Assembly (NCBI GenBank): GCA_029204225.1
Contig: MU832116.1
Coordinates: forward strand, 1-64,000
Source of the DNA: Diphasiastrum complanatum
Lineage: Eukaryota > Streptophyta > Lycopodiopsida > Lycopodiales > Lycopodiaceae
Length of the DNA stretch: 64,000 nt
Direction: 5' to 3'
A program made the translations under genes and the position numbers. The notes below the pieces were generated by a model, which saw only the letters and a program-made list of their open reading frames with translations, searched no databases and was not told where the DNA came from. Shown in pieces: positions 43,903 through 54,288 of this stretch. How positions within the stretch are numbered: position 1 is the stretch's first letter; every line of letters begins with the position of its first letter.

Positions 43903-46900
43903 CTGCAAAACAACAAAATATTTGTGCTCGATGAGTTGAATGTTTCCAATGTGAAACTTAATGTGAAAGTTTTCCAAATAGTAAAAGTTTGTTCAAATTA
44001 TAAGATTGAGTAAGTAGTCTGTGATGTGGGAACCAAAGGTCCACCCAACTATATAAACAGCAAAGAAGACAATATAAAGAAAACATAATGATGCTCAATA
44101 TGACCAACTAAATATTCTACTGACTCATAAGAATGTATGAATCACTACTTCAAACACCAAGGTGAAAAGGCGTTTCCCTTACCCAAAATCCTATTTATAG
44201 CTTGGATGGCAAACCTAGAAGGCCACTTTATGTTACCCATGAACCCACATTAGATTATTAAGCTCTCTAGACATAGTAGCTTATTGCATAGAGCAAATAT
44301 TGTGTTCCTTATGATTCAGTTTAGTTACTTTGTTTGGGGGGATAAGTCGTAACATGAAGTTTGACAAAGTAATAATGAAAAGGGGTAATCAAGATTAAGA
44401 CTGTTTTCAATAAAAAGTGGTTATTAATGTCTCTACATCAGTACACCATAACAGGATTTCATGACTATCTGTTCAAGATTTTGATTACTTTGATATATTT
44501 ATATTGTTGTTGGCAAGTCCATGCTAAAGAACTGGGGTTTTCTGCTATACATAAAAAGTGCTCACCTTTAAGCAACATTCCTTGTATGCACGCACTTGCA
44601 ATGTCCACTCTTTCTTTTTCATTTTTTTTTGCGCACACACCTGTAATGCCAACTCTCTCTTTTTCATTTGTTTTTTGCCAATATACCACAAAGTGCAATA
44701 CGAGGCAAAGTTTTGGACGAACCTTCTGTCTAAAAGGTTCATTGAAATTCAAGAAAAAACCTCCAAATTGACATGGGAAAAGGGCCATATAAGTAGTCTC
44801 TAACTAAGGATTTCTTTTATATCTTGGTTTGCAACCTAGATGCCACTTATTAGATACTTGACTTGAGATAAGCTAGTACCAATAACAATTCAGAAATTAT
44901 TTTTGATGTACTTTTCGTTGGTTTAATCGATAAAAACACCTTGGAGGAAGAAGCCACTTAAAAGGCTTTTGTCCTTAGGGCACATGTTTGAATATGTGAA
45001 TAAGTTTCAGTTGACTTGAGGCATATTTATGCATTGATATAGTGAGTGAAAGTGAGTAGGGATGTCTTCGCATGTGGTCTGTGATATACATGATTGAGTT
45101 GATGGTCTAAGACTTTGTGGGTGGACTCCAGAAGGTCGAAGATTGTAAGCCTCCTTTGTTATGTCAGGCATACCCCAGACCTATGATCAACATATAGAGT
45201 TTTATTTTTGTTACTGGAACTTGTTGGCATTATAGTATGCACTTTCATAATGCATGTCAGCTCAGATCTTACATAAATGCTTTAGGATTTAGGGTTCAAG
45301 CTTGATAATGTGTGTTTAGAGGCAGATTTGCTTTGAAATAATGGTGAGTCCTCCTGCTGAGCAGCAGTTTCTCTACAATGTCTCTAAAAACAGAATTTCT
45401 ACTCCATAAAGTTCCTTGAATCTGACGAGAACTTTGAAACGTGTCTGGCAATATTCTTGTCATTTGAGCGTATGTCTTGTCGTTCATGCAATAAGGACAA
45501 AATTTCCAACTATTAGCCAATGAACATATAGCTGCTAGTGGCCTTGGGTTATAGACTTTGTGATCACAATAGGTTGGCAATGCCACAACAAGTTTTAAAT
45601 ATCATAGGAGCTGCAATTTCATATGTGTGCAACCCTCCTGAGTTGAATTCTTCTGGCAAGCTACAAATTTCATGACTAACTATCTGTTTCGCTTGTTTCT
45701 AATAGACTCACCCATCATGTATCTTCAAAGTTCACACTTTATTGTTATGGCTATGCCTGTAGATAAAAAAGAAAGTTTGAGCTGGGATGCTTTCCTAGCC
45801 CACCTAGGGAAAAAGTAGTATGTAAGGAATTTTGTGAGCACAAGCATTACTTTAATATGCTAAATTTGCCAATGAATCTGAGCACAGAAGATAAGGCATA
45901 CCAAACTGCATGCCAATCCTACCATATGATGAATAACTATGCAGCAAGTGCTACATAGAAAGAGATCAAAATAAAGATGAAGATTCTCCTCAGTAATCCT
46001 AAAAGAATTCTCTTACCTGGAGAATACCCCAGCCTGTCGGCATGAACACAAGAATGCTCGCAAATAAATCTCCAACAGTGAGGTGGGCATATACGAAAAG
46101 TATGACAAGGGCCGTTATGGAGCAAATAAAGAGTAGTCCTTCTAACATCCTGAACATGACCTGAAAATGTGATTTCAGCGTTTGCCTCCCGACTGAGATT
46201 ATCTGTGTTTTAACAATAGCAATTAAGTTCTATGTAAGATTTCTTTGTGATTCTGATGCATCCTTGACCACACATCTGTGTAATCAGGTTAAAAGATTTC
46301 TTTTCACATGCATGAGTATGGTAAAACATCCAAAACATAAAAAAAAAGGCTAAGAGAGGGTGCTGTAACTTAGAAACTGTGGTCAAGATAAAGTAGAAGC
46401 CATGCAGTAAACTATAAGTTTAACCTTTACTATGGCAACAGAGTTAAAATGCTTACCTTTACTATTGTCAATACTGCCAAAATGAACACCCATGAAAATC
46501 CATATATCTGTGAAGAACCCGACAAAAATTAATTCAGGAACTTTGGAGCTGCAAGAGAAAGCCAGGCAAAGCTATACGTACATTTGCAGATTCTGGCCAT
46601 ATCAGTTTTTGAATATACCACTTTAATGACATGCTGAAGCAGGAAGATGTTTTAGTTAGAAATTTTGGGCATTTTACAACATCGAGAATGGTGGAGAATC
46701 TTACAGAGATGTTCTTATGATGGTGTGCAATGTGCAAATGATAGACAAGGCCATACTGGTACAGAAAGAATCTTGATGACAGGATAATTTCCCATAGACG
46801 TCCTTGGAACCCTGTATACCTTAAATGCTGCTGCTCTTCTTCCCACCATGCCTCCCAACTTTGATTTGCAGGCACCCCAATGCGGCCCTTACTATTTATC

Positions 46901-48369
46901 CATTTGTTCCAATCATCCCAATCTTCAACTGTCTTTTGCCACTCAAAACCAGATGGATTGAACAGGAATGGTGCAAATAGCCAAGTCCCAGCTAAAATCC
47001 ACATGGAGTAGGTAACTAAAAGGTAAACAGCAGTGCCCCCTGAAGAAGCGCCATAAACTTCATACACAATCAGCAGCATCACAATTTCAAATCCTTTGGT
47101 AAAGTGGCTTCGTGAGTACAAACGATAATTTTCAGCAAACTTCTCATGTCGAACAACAAAACCACGACCAGTTGCTCTGTATCTAGCACCCCCATGGAGG
47201 ATCGTCCGACCATAGTAATGTGTTTTTGTTCCAAGAGAAAAGGTAAAGAACACAGAAGCTAATTGTAGCTGCATTACCACAAAATCTGTAAGGGCAGATC
47301 GAAACCCTCTTTCCAATCCAATCTCCATCACCATGGGTAAAGCCATTACCAAGCCTAACTGGACGAGGGACTGAGATGCCAAAGCTGCTTGTAGTCCATT
47401 ATCACCTCTCGTCCTTGCATTTTTTATGAGTGACCTTTCTATCCCACTCAAAACCAGGTATAGTCGTCCATACAAAAATATGTAGGCTGTCAGTACTACT
47501 AACTGCAAGCAACAATGTGGAAATGAGCTCTGTTGCTCTTAGTTACTTTACTAAATTCTACTGAGCAAAGCATAATTTCAATTACTTCTTATGGAACTGA
47601 AGTGTAGAGTACTGATATTTCTTAATTATGTTAAGCTATAGTTTGGAGCTCCTGGTAAAAGGGAGAACATCTCAGCTAAGAGGATGGTTTCAATTAACCG
47701 GTGGATTTCTAACATGTTTTAATTTGAACATATGTAGATGGATCATGGCAAAATCAAAGTGTTTTGATTACTATTTGTATTATGCAAGAAAATCACTTAA
47801 AGGGAAAGGTCAACATGTTTTTTTTTATAAGTTCCATACCATTGAGTTGAAATAAAATCCAATGGTTGTGAAATAGCACGACATCATGCGGAAAAAGTCA
47901 AACCGATGTCCTAATCTGTAAATGTCTCGACTGAGAGTCTGCTCTCCATTTCCATTGGCTACCTTTGCTTCAAATAGTGAAATCTGATTAAGACCTACAT
48001 CACGGCCTTTTCCAACTTGAATGTACTCATGATGTGTTACATTTCCACGACGTAAGGTCGAATTAAAACCTGTTGCATAGTCAAACAAACAAAAAATCGT
48101 AGTTAAAAGCATTTCTGCATAGCAATTTGGAGTTTGAAAGATGAGTAGCAGCTATCTATAGGATGCATCAAGCATCAAATGAAAAGATAGGGTTCAAAAA
48201 AATGCAGATATTGAAGTAAATCTGCAGATGAGAAGTGGCTAAGGACTCAGGAGAACCTGCAAAAATATCTTCGCTTAGGTTAATGCCTTTTGAAGCTTTG
48301 CTGACACCACCTCGCGTAATGTGGAAGAGCCTATTAAAGACATCTGGATGGCCATAGTGAAATCGTACC
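43663..48369 (-). CDS. Callose synthase (1,3-beta-glucan synthase), 3' six exons
   Basis: Carboxy-terminal part of a plant callose synthase (GSL/CalS family, GT48), a plasma-membrane enzyme that makes 1,3-beta-glucan from UDP-glucose. Six exons on the minus strand: 48369-48257, 48069-47840, 47502-46705, 46507-46457, 46202-46017 and 43902-43663 (TGA). All have GT-AG introns and the phases fit, giving about 538 codons without a break. Hallmarks in order are [79 protein letters not shown] and [18 protein letters not shown]. The last four exons carry the C-terminal membrane-spanning cluster. Family members are about 1,700-1,950 residues, so roughly 70 percent of the protein lies upstream. No further exon was found to the window's right end; the flank there is filled by chromovirus and LINE DNA. 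The gene may be intact with a giant intron or truncated. Confidence 0.95.
43903..46016 (-). other. Callose synthase last intron, 2.1 kb
   Basis: No gene inside. An imperfect tandem repeat lies near 44586-44680 (TGCAATGTCCACTC… and TGTAATGCCAACTC… followed by TTTCATTT). A region at about 44919-44995 has an RNA polymerase III A-box-like TGGTTTAATCG, possibly a worn SINE. It is much longer than the other introns seen in this gene (83-337 bases for four, 254 for one). Confidence 0.8.
46017..46202 (-). CDS. Callose synthase exon ([20 protein letters not shown] region)
   Basis: 186 nt, 62 codons, phase 0, acceptor CACAG and donor GTAAGA. It encodes a short charged loop, two membrane segments ([32 protein letters not shown]) and ends ILQ. 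Confidence 0.93.
46457..46507 (-). CDS. Callose synthase micro-exon of 17 codons
   Basis: 51 nt, phase 0, acceptor TTCACAG and donor GTAAGC, encoding [17 protein letters not shown], one membrane segment. It is too short to be found by ORF length and was placed by the family's sequence and splice sites. Confidence 0.9.
46705..47502 (-). CDS. Callose synthase exon, large, multi-span
   Basis: 798 nt, 266 codons, phase 0 at both ends, acceptor TTGCAG and donor GTAAGA. It holds several hydrophobic spans ([54 protein letters not shown]) and the conserved WKTVEDW-type loop ([13 protein letters not shown]). Confidence 0.96.
47840..48069 (-). CDS. Callose synthase exon ([15 protein letters not shown] region)
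   Basis: 230 nt with acceptor AACAG and donor GTATGG. It encodes the cytosolic-loop end with [11 protein letters not shown] and the start of a membrane segment ([11 protein letters not shown]). The phase joins cleanly to both neighbours. Confidence 0.94.
48257..48369 (-). CDS. Callose synthase exon ([21 protein letters not shown] region)
   Basis: 113 nt, preceded by ACAG and followed by the donor GTTCTCC. It encodes the highly conserved HYGHPDV block and [13 protein letters not shown]; the Gly codon is split with the next exon. Confidence 0.93.
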
Positions 48370-49121
48370 CTGTTATAAGAATCCCAATAAGACTCTCTTC
48401 ATGTAGATGAAATGACTGAAGAAAAGAACTTGGGTCAACAATCTTTTGTGTGACTTCCAGCTCAAAAGTAACTGGAAATTCCTTGCAACAGACTTTTTGG
48501 GTTGAAACAAAAGAATGCAGTTTTTTCTAATCTCCACTCTAATGGTTGAAGTAGTACTTTATCTGATATATCTGTATGAAAAATAATGGACTCATTTAAA
48601 TGTTATGCATGTATGAGATGAAAAGCATAAATCATTTCCATGCTGCTGAGATTGATGGTAGATGGACTAAATTAAAAAGGGTTTCAATGTCAGCATGGAG
48701 CCTGCAATGAGAAACATAATATTGTAACGTTTGCAAAGGGGACATTCGGATGATTGATTTGCCCCCATAATTCCAGATATGTCAAACCAGGCATAGTCCT
48801 TGGACATTTGAATGATTGATTTGCCCCCATAATTCCAGATATGTCAAACCAGGCACAGTCCTTGAAAAATCTTGTGCAACTTTTAGTTGAATTTTAGCTC
48901 AAATGTAAGGATCATTGTCACAACCTCTCTCCCACATATACAGGATTTTTCTTGGCACTCTGTTTTTCGCCCATTTGTGAGAGGGAAAACTTGTCGTGAA
49001 TCTGGAGGAGTAGCTTATTTATACAGGGGCACCACAGTTAAGATGATTAAGCAAGATCTCTACGCTCGCAATATTTGGCTTCACATTGTTGGGTCACTTT
49101 TGGGAGTACTTCAGGACATTT
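48370..49121 (-). other. Callose synthase intron 5' flank, no gene
   Basis: No upstream exon could be found. A 62-bp tandem duplication lies at 48741-48864. The chromovirus begins at about 49122. Confidence 0.6.
48741..48864. repeat. 62-bp tandem duplication in a callose synthase intron
   Basis: Copies at 48741-48802 and 48803-48864, both starting GACATT and sharing TGATTGATTTGCCCCCATAA, differ at only a few positions, so the duplication is fairly recent. Confidence 0.95.
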
Positions 49122-52100
49122 CATATGGCTGAAAAGAGTTCCTTTTCATAGGCACTATACCTAGTCTGAGCTGGCTCGAGTTTTTTACTCTCGAACGCAA
49201 CTGGTCGTCCACCCTGAGTTAGCACAGCACCTACTGCAAAGTCGCTAGCAACTGTTTCGATCACAAATGGCTGATTGGGGTCAATGACCTTTAAAACTGG
49301 TGCTGTAGCTAAGGCTGTTTTGAGAGCATCAAAGCTCTCCTGCTGTGCGGACTCCCAAATGAACTCCTTTCCCTTCCCCTTAAGAAGATTTGTCATGGGA
49401 ACTGCTATCTGAGCATATTCCTTGACAAATCGTCTGTAATATCCCGCCAAACCAAGAAAGATCTGAAGTTCCAAAATATTCTGAGGTCTCAGCCAACTGA
49501 GTATGGCTTTAACCTTATTTGGGTCCATCTTAATCCCATCTGACGAGATAATGTGACCCAAATATGCCACTTCTTCAACGAAGAATTCACACTTGGATTG
49601 TTTAGCATAAAGCTTATGCTTTCTGAGCAGTCGAAACACCTTTCTGAGGTGTTTTAGATGCTCCTTCCTCGTTTTGCTGTAAACGAGGATGTCATCTAAA
49701 AATACGACTACAAACTTACCAAGTATGGTCTAAGGACATTGTTCATCAAGGTCATAAAGGTAGCTGGAGCATTTGTGAGCCCAAATGGGACATCTTCAGA
49801 TTTTATACGGACTTGATGATATCCCGATCTGAGGTCTATTTTGCTGAAAAACTTAGCCCCGTCAAGTTGATCAAACAACTCGTCTGCCCGAGGCATAGGG
49901 TATTTATTCTTAATTGTGACTTTATTGAGGGCTCTGTAATCTACGCAAAGACGCATAGACCCCTCTTTCTTTTTCACCAATAGGACTGGTGAGGCCCATG
50001 GTGAACTACTGGTCTGAATTTGGCCTTTCCCAAGATAGTCTGTTAACTGCCTAGTTATTTCTTCATCCTCTGTTCGGCTGACCCGATACGGAGGTTTAGA
50101 AACAGGTGCTGTACCTGGTACTAGGTTTATTACATGATCTACCTCTCTGCTAGGTGGTAAACCATGTGGCAAATCTTCAGGAAAAACATCTTTAAATTTA
50201 GACAATAAAGTTTCTAATTTACTGATTTTCTGCTGAATAGAACTGGAAATAGAAACTTCAGGAATAAACTGAAAGTCACATAAGAATACCTGATGGTCTT
50301 CGTCTCTGATTAGCTGACAGAGTTCTAAACTGCAGACCATAGGACTGTTGGGAACATCATGCTCCCCATGCAACTGGATCTCTCGGCCTTTATGCTGAAA
50401 GCTGAGGGTGTTCTCCTGATAGTTTCTGTGGAGGGAAGGTCCTAAAATGTAGAGCCAATCTCTCCCGAGAACAATGTCTGTACGATCCAAGTGCATTATC
50501 TGAAAGTTTATTTCATCTTGGTACCCCTGAATACCAAGATTCAAGTTACTTACCATAGTTTCCCATATTTTTTTATCTTCACCCTTAGCTAAGGAAACTA
50601 TGTACCTATGCTGACTATGTACTTCTAGTAGTTTAAGCTTTTTAACCAGGGTGTAGTTGATGAAATTATGGGTTGCCCCATCATCAACCGTAACTCTTAC
50701 TGACTGGTTACCAACTTTCCCATGCATACGTACTAGGTCATGCGGCCCAAAGCTGAAGGGTCTCGCTAGCATTGCAGAGGTCAGCTGGCAACAATGTTCA
50801 AGATCTTCATGATACACTTTGATCTCGGAAGCTGCCGAGTCACTGGGGAAACATACAATCTGAACAAGATGAACTTGTTTTTTTATCTTTCTTATCTTTT
50901 TTAGTGAAAGGCCCCTTGGGACACTGTCTGATTGTGTGTCCCTTGCCCATACACACAAAGCACAAACGTTCTTGTTTGGCTTTCTCAAAATCTTCAAGTT
51001 TTAAGGGCTATATGAGTGAAGGGCGTTTCTAAGGAGCTTCACCTTTAAATTTATCTTCTTTCTTTCTTTTTAAAGATTTCTTTTTAAATTGAAAGTCTTT
51101 TTGAGGAGGCTGCTCTGAAAGTGGCTGCTGTCTCTCCCTCTTCCTACCCACTGAATCATCATAGATTTGAGCATATCTGAGAGCTTGCTCAAGGGTAGTA
51201 GGCGAGTTTCTCTGGACCTCTACTTTATATTCATCTTTGAGGCCATAGACAAATCCCCTGATTTTCTGATAATCATCCATATTTTTAATGTTTAAAATTG
51301 CTTCTCGATACTGCGAGATATATTGGATGAGGGACTTGTCCATTACTGTTCTTTCCCAGGCTTCCCAGGCTCTATCAAGTTCATTTTCTGGTAGGAATTC
51401 TCTTAGGAAAGCTTCTTCAAAAGCTTTCCATGACCGGGGAGTCTGCCCAGTCTCCTGGAGATTTAACCACCACTTGTAGGCCATAGGCCCTAAGGAAAGA
51501 CTGGCCTCAATAGCTTGCAAATGGTCAGGGGTCTGTTTAAGAGCATGAATGTTCTTCCATTTGCTGAGGAAGGTTTGTAGAATGCCTGCATTTCTATCCT
51601 TCTCTTCCCCATTAAAAGTAGGAGGCTTTAAATCTTTAAAGACACTGGGGTGAGACCGTAAAGTCTCACCCGAAACTGATGGAAGTGGAGAAGGAGACAA
51701 CTGAGAAGTGGAGGGAAGGCTTCCTTTCGCGGAACTCAAAATCAAGCTCTTGAGTTCAGCGAACGAGTCATCCACACTGGACTTGAAATTGGCTAATGCC
51801 AACTTCAGTTCATCCACTTCTGTTACCAACTGGAGAAACTGCTCCTTGGTAACCAGTTCGTTGAGTTCTTCGGCGAACTGTTCCTATTCTTCTATTTCCA
51901 TAGGTTCTTTCCCTTTACTGTAAGCCAAGGCTTCTGTTTCAAGTTCGTCGAAGCCTCTCTCCGGGGGTTGATCAGGTCCCTGAGGAGTGGTCATCTTGGA
52001 AACTGAAAGAGAGGTACCTTAACTTTTGATGAAAAAAAGTCAAAAAGACTACTTTACAACTGTACAAGGGAAAGGAAAGATGACTTAGTTGTTTCTGAGG

Positions 52101-52888
52101 ACTGTACTTCCAAAGAAATTACGAAGAGGAGCCCTTTCAGCTCTTTTCCCCAAGATTTCAGACCTGCTGTCCCGGAAAATGCCAGTTTGAAGCTTCAAAA
52201 GGGTGCCAAATTTCCCGGTTCTTGAGTTGAGTAGCTGACTGATCTGATTTCAGGTGTGGGGCTCCAACAAACCGAGTAAAAACCGGAAATTTACAAAAAG
52301 AGATCCGGAATTTTTGAAGTCCCTGCCCTCGCTGGTTGGACAGCAACCTGTCCGGCCCGATTTGTCCAATTTACAGCTCTAAAATCACCTCAAATCTCCG
52401 ATTTGACCCAAGCCTGTAGGTCGCTAGTCTGTAGCAAGTAAGTTTGAAGCTCAAACTCCTGAGAATTCTCAACAAACAGGGATGGATTTTCACCCTTTCT
52501 CCTCCCTGTCCATCGCTGACCCTGCTACACTAATTCAGATTAGAACTTGCTCTAATCTACTCAAAACTTCATACAAATTTCAGAGTTGAGGGCTGTCTAT
52601 ACAACGATGGATCTGCTCATCCCTTCCTCTTGAATTTCCGCTCAGATCATAGTGATCTACACTCGAAAATCAGAGATGAAAATTAACTTATCAGCGCTGA
52701 AGCTATCCTAAGCAATATGCTTCCAAACTACTGAGATTTCCAGCAAATTGGAGGATTAGAAAGCTGATCCTACAGCGAGTCTCCTCCTCTATTCCTTTCT
52801 GAGAATCTTAGAGATCTTTCCTATCTTCTGATAGCTTTCTCTACTGCTGCTCCTAAACTCCCTAGGATGGAGATGGCTCTGATACTAG
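49122..52888 (-). mobile_element. Ty3/Gypsy chromovirus fossil, minus strand (outer element)
   Basis: Minus-strand member of the same family as the element at 53128. Parts in order from the right are a primer binding site at 52888-52875 (CTAGTATCAGAGCC), leader, gag (51829-51029), protease region ([20 protein letters not shown]), reverse transcriptase ([37 protein letters not shown]) and the start of RNase H ([20 protein letters not shown]) up to 49122. The sequence beyond this part is not in the window. Coding is broken in about three places. It is close in sequence to the inner element, so it is not old. Confidence 0.93.
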
Positions 52889-53127
52889 TGTAATAGATCC
52901 TAACACCACAGTAGGGCAAACACTAACTGATTTACCCAACCTTGCCTACTCCCTGAGATAGAGTAAGCCCCTCCTAGCTCAGTGTGAGGACTGGTAGCAT
53001 GCAACTGCCAAGTGTCGGCCACGTGACACTGACGTGGCCGACTGCACGTCGGGACCCACCAACTGGGGGCCCTATCCTGCTGACAGGGTCCCTAGACTGT
53101 GTTAGGCCCACCATGGCTATGGACCGT
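52889..53127 (-). repeat. 5' LTR of the outer chromovirus, inner part
   Basis: Plus-strand TGTAATAGATCC onward is the reverse complement of the family LTR. It stops at the target ACCGT where the inner element is inserted, and resumes at 59380. Confidence 0.93.
53123..53127. other. Target site duplication, left copy (ACCGT)
   Basis: ACCGT directly precedes the 5' LTR at 53128 and recurs at 59375-59379 directly after the 3' LTR. Confidence 0.95.
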
Positions 53128-53485
53128 TGTTACGAGCTCGTAACCAGTGCCGAACCCTAGAGAACACAGATAGGTCAGATACCACAGTCAGGGTCGTGTC
53201 CAGCGTACATGACCAACAGGGCAAGACAGTGTGAGTAGTGTGCCCCAGCACGGTCCATAGCCATGGCGGGCCTAACACAGCCTAGGGACCCTGTCAGCAG
53301 GATAGGGCCCCCAGTTGGGTCCCGACGTGCAGTCGGCCACGTCAGTGCCACGTGGCCGACACTTGGCAGTAGCATGCTACCAGTCCTCACACTGGGCTAG
53401 GAGGGGCTTACTCTATATCAGGGAGTAGGCAAGGTTGGGTGGATCAGTGAGTGTTTGCCCTACTGTGGTGTTAGGATCTATTACA
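53128..53485 (+). repeat. 5' LTR of the young chromovirus, 358 bp
   Basis: Runs from TGTTACGAG to ATTACA. The tip carries a perfect 16-bp palindrome GTTACGAGCTCGTAAC (53129-53144). A hairpin of 11 bp, GTCGGCCACGT (53332-53342) with ACGTGGCCGAC (53350-53360), overlaps a G-box CCACGTGG. Confidence 0.97.
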
Positions 53486-53486
53486 C

Positions 53487-53499
53487 TGGTATCAGAGCC
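53487..53499 (+). other. Primer binding site of the young chromovirus
   Basis: TGGTATCAGAGCC, one base after the LTR end, matches the 3' end complement of plant initiator tRNA-Met over its first 12 bases. Confidence 0.95.
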
Positions 53500-54288
53500 A
53501 TCTCCATCCTAGGGAGTTTAGGACAGCAGTAGAGAAAGCTATCAGAAGATAGGAAGTGTTTCTCAGATTCTCAGAGAGGAATAGAGGAGGAGGATCGCTG
53601 TAGGAGCAGCCTTCAAACTTCTGATTTCCACTGAGAAATCACAGTAGCAAGGAGTCAGATTCCAAGTGTAGGTAACTCGCTGAAAAAACAGCTGTTTCTC
53701 ACTGACTTCAGAGGATTCTTCGTAGTTTTCCCAGCGAAATTAGAGTAGGAAGAAGCCAGCACCTCCATCGCTGTACAGTCAGAGACCTACATCCGATTTC
53801 CAGGGAAAAAGTCACTGGTTCTCAGCGAGTTGGAAGCCAAAAAAGAGGAGCAGGGCCAGCGCTGCCAGTGCTTCTGAAAATCTGGTTTTTCAACAAGTTT
53901 TTGGGCCCCAACGTCAGAGATTTGGAGCAAGAGCATTCCTACCAGATCAGCGAGTAGGAGACTTCTGAAATTTCAGAACTCAGAAGGGTTTTTGGACTTC
54001 AGATTTGCCTTTTTGTGGACAAGTTGGATTGCAATCAGACCAGCGAGCTACTATCCTCAAAAAACCGGGAAATTTAGTACCGTTTTGAAGCCTCAAACTG
54101 GCATTTTTCGGAACAGCAGGTCTGAAATCTTGGGGAAAAGAGCTGAAAGGGTTCCTCTTCATTCTTTCTTTGGAAGTACAGTCCTCAGAAACAGCTAAGT
54201 CATCTTTCCTTTCCCTTGTACAGTTGTAAATTAGTCTTTTAGACTTTTTTCCTTCAGAAGTTAAGGTAGCTCTCTTTCAGTTTCGAAG
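53500..54288 (+). other. Untranslated leader of the young chromovirus
   Basis: About 790 bases between the primer binding site and the gag start, without an ORF I trust. It is matched by the leader of the outer element at 51990-52874 in reverse orientation. Confidence 0.75.

Noticed and set aside
44919-44995. tRNA-derived SINE in the callose synthase intron
   Set aside because: An A-box-like TGGTTTAATCG is present, but the B-box-like TTTGAAT is about 68 bases away and poor; not enough to call.
53175-53390. 71-codon minus-strand ORF found identically at 59064-59279
   Set aside because: It is part of the two identical LTRs and has no independent support.
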